A stretch of 64,000 nt of DNA. Origin: Cornus controversa. Taxonomy: Eukaryota > Streptophyta > Magnoliopsida > Cornales > Cornaceae. The stretch is from NCBI GenBank assembly GCA_026545225.1, contig CM048852.1, forward strand, positions 56,861,146-56,925,145. The letters run 5' to 3'. Made by a program: the position numbers and the translations under genes. Below the pieces are notes generated by a model, which was given only the letters and a program-made list of their open reading frames with translations, ran no database searches and was not told the origin of the DNA. This document shows positions 1 through 11,180 of this stretch, piece after piece; the first letter of the stretch is position 1, and each line of letters begins with the position of its first letter.

Positions 1-220
1 GAAACTTCCGCGCTCATCTGCTAAGTCGAACCGGTCCTAAAAATTGGGGACCGGTGGGACTTTTGCAGACACTTAAAAATTCTAAAGTCCTAAGAAAAGT
101 TGGACCAGTCCTAAATTTTGGGGACCGGTGGGACTTTTTGGACATATTGAAAATTTGAAAGTCCCGAGAAAAGTTGGACCGATCCTCATATATGGGGACC
201 GGTGGGACTTAGCAAAAATT
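1..220. repeat. 74-bp tandem repeat, about 2.7 copies
   Basis: The core GGGGACCGGTGGGAC occurs at 46-60, 120-134 and 194-208, exactly 74 bp apart each time. The intervening sequence is also similar: each unit carries AAAGTCC, GAGAAAAGTTGGACC and a TCCT block. The array may continue to the left of the window. No coding potential is seen. Its origin is unknown; it could be a satellite fragment or part of a transposon. Confidence 0.8.
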
Positions 221-628
221 CAAAATTTTCATTTAAAGTATATTTTCTAAGTTCTAAGCCCACCAAACTTTAAAACACAGTGTCATCACTCACATACCTG
301 TACTAAGTGATGTCTTCATTAAATCCACGGTATCGAGACACCTTCCGTTTAGTTCTGAAGATCGAGACACAAAATTTAAACAAAAATTATAACTCGATCA
401 ACAAGTTTTGACACTGAAATTTGCCAATTACAATTATATATCTCACACTCATGTCTCTTGTGATTGTTTATTTTTTTTATTTTCTTATTCTCGTCATATT
501 TATTTGTGTTTCTCGTTTGGTTTGATTTGTTCTTGTTTCTCAAATCGCTTTCGCACATAACACCCCACATCTCCACGAGAGTTTTGCCTTGAAACTTTCA
601 TACTATTCAATCATATATATATATATAG
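221..628. other. AT-rich intergenic stretch
   Basis: No gene, RNA or convincing repeat is seen. The short open frames here are AT-rich and resemble no known protein. A short AT microsatellite ends the stretch at about 627. Confidence 0.5.
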
Positions 629-800
629 AGGTCGCACCTTGGTACGATTACAAGTGTCCTCACCCAAAGCGGTATGTATTGGGTTCGAGACTTGGGAGTA
701 ACCTTTCTAAAAATGGGAGTAAGGCTTGTCAACACCCACCTCTCCTAGACCCTATGGGAGCCTTGTGCATTGGGTACAACCTTTATGTGTGTGTGTGTGC
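629..800 (+). mobile_element. tRNA-derived SINE (Au-like type)
   Basis: The stretch has an RNA polymerase III B-box match, GGTTCGAGACT, at 682-692. It is followed by the body typical of this plant SINE group: TGGGAGTAACC, then ATGGGAGTAAGGCT, CACCTCTCC-AGACCCT, and GGGAGCCTTGTGCATTGGGTA before a T/TG-rich tail (781-800). An A-box-like stretch lies near 640-655. I recognise the body from memory of plant Au-type SINEs, so the family assignment is knowledge-based. Flanking target duplications were not found with confidence because both sides are low complexity. Confidence 0.75.
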
Positions 801-1494
801 GGGCCCCTACCTTGTCCCGCCTTGATTAATAATAAATATTATTTTTTAGCTATAATTTTTATTTTTCCTTTATTTCCTATAATAATTTTAAATTTTAATA
901 ACATTTTTGTTATTATGATTGTTAAATACTTGACTATACTAAAAAGAATTACAAATTTTATCTTAAAATTTTTAAATTTGAATTATTTTTCTTTAAAAAT
1001 ATGTATATTGGGGTGCCCCGAACCTCATTGGCTCCGATGTGGGGCAGGACGGATTTGGAACAATATTTTTATTCGTGGACAAGTTTAGGAAAGAGGTGTC
1101 ATGTCCCGAACCCAACCCATTGACATCTCTAAGAATATAATCGGAGAATGTTACTGATGTATGTGAGATGCACCAAAATCATTAATTGATTTATCGATCT
1201 AAACTTAATTAATATAGAAAAGCCAACGATATTGATTGATTATTCAACTTAATATCCATTTTTCATATTTTAATTGATTCTTAGTTTTCACATGTCTAAT
1301 TGAATTAGTATGATTAAGTTTCTTTTATGCATCTCACTTAAAATATTTTCAGGTTAATCTCACTTATAAATTTTATTTTATTTTCTTTTAATTAATTATC
1401 TCATTTAAATTTAGTTGTTTCAGAACGATTTATCAAGGTTAGATATAGCCTTCATTATTGATATAAAGGTTACAACTTAAAAAGTAGGGGCAAT
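801..1494. other. AT-rich intergenic stretch with degenerate repeat traces
   Basis: No gene is seen. GC-rich islands at about 810-830 and 1010-1060 contain TGCCCCGAACC and GGGGCAGGAC. These resemble eroded transposon ends but cannot be assigned. The rest is AT-rich. Confidence 0.35.
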
Positions 1495-1790
1495 TCATTT
1501 AAAGGTGTTGTAGTAACCCTTGTGGACGGGTGTGAGTGGGCGGGTGCGAAGACAGACACTGGGCTGAGCTACCACACTGACAGGGTACAGGGTGCTCAAT
1601 CCCACATCGCCTAGTTGTGGAAAAGGGGATGTGTTTATATGTAGTATGTTCTTTTCAAATGGTATAAGACCTTTTGAGGTAAAACCCAATAGTAAAACCA
1701 TGCGAGCTCAGGCCCAAAGCGGACAATATCATACCATGTGTTGGAGCGGGGTATACAGGTGTCGTGGCAGTGTCAGACACTAGGACACTC
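1495..1790 (+). mobile_element. fragment of a dispersed plant LTR-type repeat
   Basis: It contains TCCCACATCG at 1600-1609, then GGGGATGTGTTTATATG, ACCTTTTGAGGTAAAACCC, and CAAAGCGGACAATATC at 1715-1730. This order of motifs is a widespread plant repeat body, commonly seen in LTRs and non-autonomous retroelements. No coding sequence and no second copy are seen in the window, so this is probably a solo or broken copy. The following 1755-1860 holds GTGTC/GACAC-rich sequence that may be a separate eroded element. Confidence 0.5.
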
Positions 1791-4700
1791 CTTAGAAATG
1801 CGTCCTGAAATTTATTAATTTTGGACACATGGGAGACACGGAGAGGACATGGATAGGACATGGTGGGGTATATTTTGTAATTTTTAGAAGTGCAAAAAAA
1901 ACTACTGAACTTTTTTAAAGTTGCAAAAAGACTCCCTAAACTATTTTTTTTGAGCATTTCAGTCTCTCATCTTCTAAAAGTTGACAATTTGACTCCCTGG
2001 AAGAACTATAATGACATATATACCCTTTAATATGACCATTATACAATTTTCTCTATACATATAGTGTTTTCTCTAAATAAAAATTCAGAAAAATAAAAAA
2101 ATAGTTAGATTGCAAAAAAATAAAAGGCCAATAGAACTTTATTTAATATAAAGCCATGCTGTTTTGTTTGGTATTTTGTATTTAATTTATTTGTTTGTTA
2201 TTAGGAAAATGAGTAACGTGTAAGGTTCTAGTAGTGAGTTTGAATCTAATGACAATACCTCTTTTTGGAAATATGTTAATTGCTTGATAATGAATTGAAG
2301 TATTGTAATTTAGTTTTTTTTTTATTGTTGAATTTATGGTATTGTAAATATTGGTTAACTTGATGGATATATATTAATATATTATATTATTATTTCGTAG
2401 TCGAATTTCTAACGTGTCTGTGCCTTATATTTTTTTGGAATTTATCACGTCATTATACCTATGTCCTTCATCCTAGGATGCAACCTAATGGTACTTTTTC
2501 ACCTTTCAAAGTAAAAAGGTTCAAATTCTCGTACAAAAGAATTGTATGAGTGTATTTCTTGGAAGGTAAAAAAAAATTTCATTAGTTAATGATTACTTTT
2601 TTTTCCCTAAAAAAAGGAGGCCTTTCCTGCATAAAGGGTGTTTTGTTAGGCTGATCTTTCAATTGCCCTTTTCCTCTCCACTGGGATAATTGGAAAGGTG
2701 GTACGCCTGCCCTCTAGAAAGAATCCTTAACTGGAAAATCATGGTTTGAACATCTAACTTCATGTCAGAAGAATAAGGATTATAATTTATATCATTTAGG
2801 CAAGATTTGGTTTTGGCTAACTCTTCAATGTGTTAAATGTAGTTGTCATTTGGGTAATCTGTCGGGTTCAGCTCTCGTGGTTACTACACTTGGTAATGGC
2901 CTCATTATGTTTTGGGAATGCTGAAGGAGGTATGGCTTTTGAATGCTTGGATTCAACGAATTCCCTTTAGGCTAATCCACATTACTGCTTTACCGTTGGG
3001 ACACAATTTTACTGATTGGTTGTTTGAATATTTTCCTATGCAAATGAAATCATACTTTTGCCTTGTATGCAGTATTTTTTTAACATGTCTCTGCTTTGTA
3101 AAATTGAGTCATACTATAATAATCAAAATGAAATGGAACTTTATAGTAGGAGCTATTTGTTAAAAAACTTTAGAATGGCCTTAACTTTACAATTGTAAAA
3201 AAGGAGAAAAAGAATCATTCTATATATATATAGCACAATATATACATCCAATTTCTGTAAGACTTCCAAATGGCCTTGGGACTAGTAGTTGATTTCATTG
3301 AGTGAAACAAACTATTTTGAGCTGAAGACAAAACTCAAAACTGATCTTAGTTTCCCCTTTTCTCCATTTCCAAGAGACCTTGCAATGTTTCTTTATAAAT
3401 ACGAAAGTTAATTGAAGCCATAATGCTGTAAAAGCTTGTGCAAGAAGATCTAAACCTTTTGATTATACTGCAAGGACATGTACTTCGAATGTCATAGTTT
3501 TGGCTATAATAAGGGGACATTGTTTGTCTCTTTGTCATCGAATGTCTAAGAAATGCATATCGAATAGGCTTGAGAGCAGAGAGTGGACCTTTAAGATCAT
3601 CCAACCAGCTGGTTGTTACTTGTTAGTATCTGGTGTGATGATTCTGGTACAGATTCTATAGATAATTCTGGTAGAGATCATGGTTAGATGGAGGGTCACA
3701 TCTCATAAATTGTGGTGCATATATATATATATATACACATATTTATGCCTCGTGTTGAAATTTAATGAGACAGTGGTGATTTTCAGGTTGTAAATGATAC
3801 TGTAGCATTTCTTTTATATGGAAATATATATGACATCAGTTAACTAGGTCTTCCTGAATTTGATTAAGTTTTTATCTATTTATCTTTGGTGATTATGACT
3901 TCTCCAATTGAGACTACCAACTCGCGTGTTAATTGTACTGCATGTCAAACATGTCGAATGAGTCAATTTGCAGGATTCTCCATTCCTTCTGAATTGTTCG
4001 TGTGCTTTATATATACAAGGATATAATAGAATTTAGTTACCTTTTTCATGTGGTGATTTTGTTCAGAACACATAATGCTCCGAGTCTACGGACAATTACA
4101 TTTCTGATTATGACCCATAGTATGCATGTTCTGTGGTGAGCAGCGATCCGGGAATATAGACATCAAGAAAAAGAAGTATTGGCAACATTGTGACGAAGGA
4201 CAGCTCCAACACCATAGTATAATGTCATGTCAATTTCTTGTTCTTTCTTTTTATTTTAATTTTAATTTTATTTTTGGTCTCCTGTTCTGGTTCGTTCTAC
4301 TTCTACTCAAATTGAATGAAACAGCTACCTTATCCTCCTTCAGAGTATTCCATGAAAATTAGGTCTCTCCAATGTGGTTTTAGTTATAATGTTTAGTTCA
4401 GTACTAATTCAAAATCCCTAGACTAGATCTCCTCTTGTTGGCTTTACCATAGTATAGTGAGAGGATTAAGCTTTTCATCAGATTTAATTAATATGCAAAA
4501 AAAAATTACTAGATCGATAACCTTTTTGCTAATTACAGGAAGATGCATGTGGTGACTGGAGACCTGAGACCATATACACAAAGTGCTTATTGCCTGGATC
4601 CACTAATGACTGTTTGGAAAGGCTGAAAATGAACTGCTGTCAGTGACTAGTTTATATGTCCATGTTTGGTGGACAAAATTAAATTACGAAAATTAGCTGC

Positions 4701-5023
4701 CCCAACTTGTAGGAAGTTGCTTTTTGTCGAATAACAATGCTATGGTGTATAATCATTAATCACTAGAAGAGTAAGAGTGGCTTGATGCTAAATATAACAA
4801 GTAAGATGATAGTGATATATACTGAAATCTTACCAAAGTTGGATTGTTACAAGGCAATCTCCATTGCAGAGACAGAGAGATGACCTAATAAAGATGGCAG
4901 ATAGTGCTAATAAAGGAGTCGGATATATAGTTTCAATCCTTTACCTACTTTTATTATTGAAATGGAATCAATGACGAGTAATGTTTTTCAGATCGATTTT
5001 CATTTAAAATGAAAAAAGAGGGA

Positions 5024-5073
<50 letters not shown>

Positions 5074-5446
5074 ATAATATATTATTGTCAGGAAATGTAA
5101 ACAATAGTTGAGATGTTCACTCTTTTTTCCCTGTTTTCTTGAGTGTTCAATATTGTGCTCTTGAAAAGTAGGTAATCCATGGTCCAGATTGTCATATGCC
5201 AAGTCTAACAATCAAGCAGTGGACTTTTCAAGTGGCATCAACATAAACTAGGTCAAAAGTATTTTTAAGAAAAATGTAAGGGTAACTTTGTAACACCATT
5301 TGCATAGTGACAAGGGTGTGGTCCTATGCTAATTTCTGAGTAGCTGCTTAGACTGCTAATTCATGCGGTCCCACTCCAACTAAGCCTTTCACTTCCTCTC
5401 ATGCACTCACCCCACTCCAAACACAGTCCACTTTTGCCTCTTTTGT
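1791..5446. other. intergenic region, no protein gene seen
   Basis: The only structured items are a possible SINE head near 2475-2540 (B-box-like GGTTCAAATTC at 2519-2529, weak), short AT microsatellites, and a 43-bp AT run at about 5029-5071. No open frame here resembles a known protein. The right end (roughly 5280-5446) is the likely promoter region of the MIR164 gene. Confidence 0.45.
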
Positions 5447-5453
5447 TATAAAT
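5447..5453 (+). promoter_or_regulatory. TATA-like box of the MIR164 transcription unit
   Basis: TATAAAT lies about 160 bp before the base of the MIR164 hairpin, on the same strand, in an otherwise CT-rich stretch. Plant MIR genes are RNA polymerase II transcripts that usually carry a TATA box 100-300 bp upstream of the stem-loop. A start site near 5478-5485 would put the CT/CA microsatellite inside the primary transcript. This is inference from position and motif only. Confidence 0.4.
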
Positions 5454-5500
5454 TAGGATGAAAGGAGAGCACAACTGCATATGGGTGTCCAAAGTCCCCA

Positions 5501-5567
5501 ATTTCTCTCTCTCTCTCTCTCTCTTTCACACACACACACACACACACACATATATGTATATATATAG
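5501..5567. repeat. compound CT/CA/TA microsatellite
   Basis: About 24 bases of CT dinucleotides are followed by about 24 bases of CA, then a TA/TG run. It lies between the TATA-like box and the MIR164 hairpin, so it is probably transcribed in the pri-miRNA. CT-rich leaders are common in plant transcripts. Length variation between individuals is likely. Confidence 0.9.
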
Positions 5568-5605
5568 TTTATATTGTATTGGGCAGGTGCTGGTTGTGAC
5601 ATGAG

Positions 5606-5767
5606 AAGGTGGGTGTTGAGCAAGATGGAGAAGCAGGGCACGTGCATTACTAACTCATGCATACAAACATGATTTCATCACTTCCTGGAGATGACTGCTG
5701 TGCTTTTGTTTGATCAGTGAGTTAGTGCTTCATGTGCCCCTCTTCCCCATCATGACCACTCCACCTT
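5606..5767 (+). ncRNA. MIR164: MIR164 microRNA precursor hairpin
   Basis: The 21-nt mature miR164 lies on the 5' arm at 5626-5646 and begins TGGAGAAGCAGG. The star strand is at 5731-5751 and begins CATGTGCCCC. Paired with a 2-nt 3' overhang, they match at 16 of 19 positions, counting one G-U pair. The only mismatches are at mature positions 4, 9 and 10. The stem continues below the duplex (AAGGTGG at 5606-5612 with CCACCTT at 5761-5767) and above it (ACTAACTCA with TGAGTTAGT). In plants miR164 guides cleavage of NAC-domain mRNAs such as CUC1, CUC2, NAC1 and ORE1, acting in organ boundaries, lateral roots and leaf ageing. The mature form ending in GCA is the a/b type. A TATA-like box is at 5447. 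No protein gene overlaps it. Confidence 0.95.
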
Positions 5768-8556
5768 ATTATCATTAAATTTCAGGATCAAGAAAACAAG
5801 TCTTGGTGGTAATTGCGATTAAATCCTGCAAGCAATTCACATCAGCAAAGCTTCATTTTCTCTGGTGAGTCTTTTGAACATCGTCGTCTTGAAGAAAAAA
5901 TGATTAGCATTTTCTTATGGTACACAATAAGAATTCATATGTTATGATGATAGCAACAAAGAAGAAAACGTGTGCATTCATCTTAGTGGTCACAGTTATT
6001 ATCATTGTGATTTTTCAACAAAGCTGCGGTAGAGACCTCTTGACTAAATACCAGATTAGCATCTTAATTGGACCGTGTAACATATAAGAAGATAAGGTGC
6101 AGCCTACTAAGGTAAAGCTGTACAGTCACTATCCTTCTAGTTAAGTTTGATTCAACATCACTTATTGCCCATTTCTTTCTCTCTCATCACTTAGTTTATC
6201 TAAGTACTGGAATTGTTTCAATGCATTAACCACACTATACTGCATAATCAACACTGAATATTCGATTGGATTATTCTAACTCAAGATGGTTAAACAAAAC
6301 TCAACTTTGAGAGATGGGTAAAAGGTGAAGGCTTTGAAGCCTGTGGCTGAATTCTTAGCCAAATTGTACAGACAGCTCTTATATATGGTCCACACTAGGA
6401 GGAGTGGAGACACACTCTAGCTTGAGCAAAGAATGTCAAGAAATTTGATATGTAGCGTGGAGTGCAATAGAACAGATTGGAGAGAGAGAGTTCATGTGGC
6501 CGACCCCATTCATATCGAATTAAGGCAAGGAGGAGGAGGAGGAGGATGATGGGGAGGAGGAGGAGCTGATTATACATACTTATTAAGCAGCTGATGCATT
6601 AGGCTTAAAGCCAATTGATCGAGTCCACCTGCCATTAATGTCCAATCGCAACTGTTGAGACTCCTTCCTAACTAATTAATTAGGAAATTCACTCTCTTGC
6701 TAATAGTCTTTGCCTATATAGTTTTTATGCAGTGCCAGCTAAACTTCTAAAGGGTATACTTATGTTCCAAGGAAGTTGCTGGCATAGGAAATTTGGTGTC
6801 GCTGTCCAGGGATAGTACACCTAGCGTGTCCCTATTCCATCTTCGGTTCTTCCCCCTTGCTCATGTTGAGTGCACTGATATACCATTGTATCAAAAAGCT
6901 TTCTTTCCAACCCCATTATGAACTTTCAGTTATCTACTACAGGAGAGTCCTTTTGTAAGGTATGTTTGGAAGCTACTTAGTGGATGAATGATTCTGCACT
7001 GACAGTCCTTTTTCATTTTCTGGTCTTTTGGTTGTGTTGTTAGATAAAAAGGAGAAAAATGGACCCCAAAAAGGGTTTTTCTTTTTTTTTTTTGGAAAAT
7101 AAAATCCTCCGATATAAATGGAACCTCAAGTAAACTAATTCTATTCATATCCAATGATTCATAAATCAAACAGTGGCAGATACTGTTTATTTTGTGCATC
7201 CATGTTCCTCTTGTTTTGACATAACCATGCTTTCTGGGATTACATGGTGAAGTAGAGATATTACATTTCTGATATAGCTAGTAAGGATCTGGTTATTGAA
7301 TGTCTCCACCTGGGATTCCCTCCAATAAAAATGGGGTGAAGCGAGCACCACAAGTAGGTGACTCCAAGTAGTTTAAATTTAAGACATTATTGAGCTGTGT
7401 TGTTCCATTATGCTATGTTTGGCTGTGGGAGATTTGATGCAAATCAAAGGCGTGATTCAATTATTTATTTGGTAAATGCTATAAGAAGTATATACAGTGG
7501 AATAGATTGAATCTATATGCTGAAATTTGATAAGGCTGTGTGACACATTCAGTAGCAAGGCGGGGTTAAGAACAATTTATGAGTCTACAAGTCTTCTTTA
7601 CCTGATGATTTTGGAACCCTCTCATGTATTTGGGGCTGAAGGATCAATTATTGCTGGTTTTAGACAATGGCTCTCTCATTTGCATCTGTGTAAAGCTAAG
7701 ATATGATAAATTTTCAGTGTCACTTCCTACTGTGTTCATTGACTTTCGTGGCTCGATGGACAGAGGTCCAGTTTGGTCTGTTTCCTAGGATCAGAATCAC
7801 AGCCAAAGTTGAAATCATCTAAGTGATAACTTCAAAAGATTAATTATGATGAGACATTTGACTCATGTTCTGTCAAATCTCGTATAGTAATAACTCCACA
7901 TAATTACCCTCGAACTCTAGTAAATGGGTAATTTCAATTTGATGCTCGTTTAGTTTAGAAAGTTTGCCATGGTATCTAAATGGTAGATTGGGTGGGTAGC
8001 AAATGCAGTTCAGACAGGAAGTTTCCTACATTCAGAGAAGGGACTCAATATTGGTCTGTTTCGAAGAATGAATCCTTTGAAAACATCCCAAATGATAAAA
8101 TGATGCTCCTGGTCCCAGCCGAGCTCAACTAATCTAGCTGATTAAATCAGAAGATTAATTAGGAGGGGGACATTAGTCGACATATTAGCAAAGGCTTCAA
8201 AGCTGACATTGATAACTATGAATGACCATACAAGAACTTAATGAATGGTTGGATGATAAAGATTAGGAGTAATATCAATTTGATCCTGAAGTTAGTGCTG
8301 TGCCATTTGAAAGGCAGATTGGCAGCTCAAACAGTCAAACATTATGCCCCGGCGTATCTGGTGAGAATCCTTCAGTTGATCATGCCAGCCCTAATGGTTG
8401 TCATAGGTCAGTGTTCCCGTCATGACCCGCAATCAAGAAACAATCTTGCACAACAGTATAAGAACTATCAAAGTTTAGTTCACATTTTAGGCAAAATTAA
8501 GTACCCTCCCATGGTTTCCTAGAGCAGAATGCTTTCCAATTTAATGGATTGTCAGC
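5768..8556. other. intergenic region, no gene seen
   Basis: No coding sequence resembling a known protein, no RNA gene and no clear transposon is visible. A GGA-rich patch lies at 6529-6563. The start of this stretch is presumably the 3' part of the MIR164 primary transcript. Confidence 0.45.
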
Positions 8557-8605
8557 ATTTGGATCACCTAATATGCATGCGGTGGTCATACTAGGTGATC
8601 CAAAT
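8557..8605. repeat. 14-bp perfect inverted repeat (hairpin)
   Basis: ATTTGGATCACCTA at 8557-8570 is exactly reversed as TAGGTGATCCAAAT at 8592-8605, leaving a 21-nt loop that contains the palindrome ATGCAT. It sits directly in front of a short tandem array that reuses the CATACTAGGT(A/G)ATC motif. Confidence 0.85.
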
Positions 8606-8745
8606 GTACTGCACTCATTGACACTCATACATACTATTGCTAGGTCATACTAGGTAATCAAGATTTAAGCACTCATTGACACTCATAGACTATTACTAGG
8701 TCATACTAAGTAATCAAGATTTAAGCACTCATTGACACCACTAAG
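8586..8745. repeat. tandem repeat of about 57 bp, 2.8 copies
   Basis: GCACTCATTGACAC recurs at about 8611, 8669 and 8725 (spacing 58 and 56 bp). Each copy is preceded by GGTCATACTAGGTAATC or a close variant. No coding capacity. Confidence 0.85.
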
Positions 8746-10829
8746 CAAAATGCACTGCTTTTAAAGTTGACAAAAGCATCTTTAGAGCCATTACATAACA
8801 TATAATACAGCAAAGGTCAAGTCTGTTATGATATCAACTAGTGAACAATATATCATGAAATGATATAATAGCTTGTGGGGACTTCACAAGAAGAAACTAA
8901 ATGTTCATGAAGGTGTTGATTCACAATTTTTTGAGGGGTCACAACTCACAACCTCATCATAAAGATGGAATGACATCCACCAAAACCTGTATCTTAACTC
9001 TACAAACTTCAAAAAGTATACAAGACAAAAGTAACTTGAAGAAGCAATCTATGCAAAACAAAGTTCCTTTCCTAAACTTTGAACCTAGAAGATGATTGAT
9101 TACACAATTGTCAATGGATGTGTATCACTGAATAAGAATTATCAGTTCAAATTATTTGTCACGTAGGAGACAAGCGCTGTATCTTTCACAGTTAGAAATT
9201 TCAGCTGGACATGTATGATTGAAACTCTATTAAAAATGAAAGCTTTGAAAGAGACTTAAGCAGAGAATCAAACAGTAAAAATTGGGTTGATTAATGAGCA
9301 GGTACAACTCGATCAAGTTTACAAGTTAGAAGGGCGAAAAAAGAAGAATCCATGAGACGGTAAAAATCCCAAGCAGAATGAAAGCCAACAAATTGTTGTG
9401 CAGATTACAAAGCATATACATACTATGATATGTATAACTGAATGGAATTAGGCGCAAATGACACGAAAAATTACAGAAGAGGCTGCAACATTGCCTCTTC
9501 TATACCAGAATAGATTGAATATATTGTTCTCTGAATCTAGAATTTTTTTCTGAACATGTTGTTCTCTGAATCTAGAATTTCAAGCTTAAATTTTCAAATT
9601 GAAATTGAGCTATATTTTTTAAAATATGAACTACAGAAATGTAAGAAGGGGCTTGTATGTATGCCTTCTCATAAATGTGTACAAACTCTAAATTAAGTTA
9701 GTTTTCAGCTTATTGTAATTGTTATCTTTGTAAATTCAAGAACAATAATACATTGTATTCCTGAAATGTTACTAAATTCTAATTACTAGTAAAATGATAA
9801 ACCAGACAACTCAGCTAATCCGGTTTTTTTAGTGCAATGATTAACCAGATCGATTCGATTCTAGCAACACCAAAAATCTACCATAATGGAATAGAGTGAA
9901 CCTATTATAAGTTATAATTGGTAGGGCGAAAAAAAAAAGGGAAAAAAGAACAAGGCCTTGTTATGCAATATTAATGACTCAAATTTTAGGCCAGCCTCTT
10001 AACTTTAGACTTGCAGGTATAAAACCTTGGGTTGATGTTCTCCGAGACGAAAAGCTCAGGCCAAGCCTCTTGGCAATGGGCTTCCACTTTCCAGCCTTGG
10101 AACTTCAAAAAGAGCTTCCACTGCTACTATAAGCCAACTCATTTTTAAGTTTCAATCTTGGACTGAAGTTCCCCGAATTGTAAAGGGATGACTATTCCAA
10201 TAAAAAGATTTGGTTTAAACATGTAGTTAGAGGTGATTGAAAAAGAAAATTATTTAAAGATTCATGGGTGGTTCGAACGAATTTGTAGACATTTTTTTTT
10301 AGTAGTACAAGAGAGGATTATGATGGAACGGAAGCTATAGAAGTTTAATAATAAACAAGGAATAACTTTAAATTCACAAAATTAAAAGAAAATTGTAGAA
10401 AAATTTAATATATCATTGATAATTGAATGAGTAATTTACTCAGTGCAGTACATTTATTTATAAGAAAGAAATCTAGTCTCTAAAAAAATTTAATATGAAA
10501 TCTATTCAAGTCGGTTTAAATGTACGTCTAATAAAATTCTCAAAATATGCCAAAAATGAAAAAAGTGCAATTTTGGGATCTTTAATAAATGAATTTAGCT
10601 GAAAAACAACATGTTTAAGCAGCAAAGCTGCTAACTTATGCAAGTTGAGCTCTTTTCAATTGAAAATGGGTCTTTCTGAGTCAAAATGGACTCATCAAAA
10701 TTGTACCAAAAAATTGTGTCAACTCGTCTGTAAGACTTTCTGGTGATCCAAATAGGCTATATAGGCATCGGCAATCGGTTTTACATGCTAGAAAAATTGA
10801 ATTAAATGAGAATTGCAATGATTTATTAA

Positions 10830-10830
<1 letters not shown>
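8746..10830. other. AT-rich intergenic region
   Basis: No supported gene or transposon. A 23-bp direct repeat, TTGTTCTCTGAATCTAGAAT plus three more bases, occurs at about 9520 and again at 9559. The right end is an AT microsatellite (about 10829-10866). Confidence 0.4.
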
Positions 10831-10871
<41 letters not shown>

Positions 10872-10876
10872 GTGTT

Positions 10877-11180
10877 GGGAAAATTAGATTTTGGTGACAA
10901 AAATTAAAAAAAAAATTCTTTATAGTGATCTTAAACTCAAAAAAAGATAAATAATCACCAAATTTAAAAAATTAATTGCTAATTAGTGACCAATTAAGGG
11001 TAATTTTGTCAAAAATATTTATTTATTAAACATTGTAAAAGATAATTTGTAAATTACGGAATTGTCATCCAATATTAAAGATAACTCCCTGAAGTCATTC
11101 TCTTTTCTATCTTTCCTCATCAGTCATTTTCTTTTTTCTTTTTAGTTTGTTGTCTACTCATTAAAAAAATGACTTTCTAC
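10877..11180 (+). mobile_element. partial copy of the 21903-23090 MULE-like family
   Basis: From GGGAAAATTAGATTTTGGTGAC onward the sequence is diverged but collinear with 21903-22200. Both share the AATCACCAAA, AATTAATTGCT, GTGACCA, TTATTAAACATT and AATTGTCAT(C/T)CAATAT blocks in the same order. The opposite terminal repeat was not found downstream, so this copy appears truncated. Confidence 0.55.

Noticed and set aside
2475-2580. second SINE-like head with GGTTCAAATTC
   Set aside because: Only a B-box-like word and a short A-rich tail are visible; the body matches no SINE family I know.
5453-5662. 69-codon open frame on the - strand over the MIR164 locus
   Set aside because: It is a reading through the CT/CA microsatellite, and the + strand hairpin explains the conservation.
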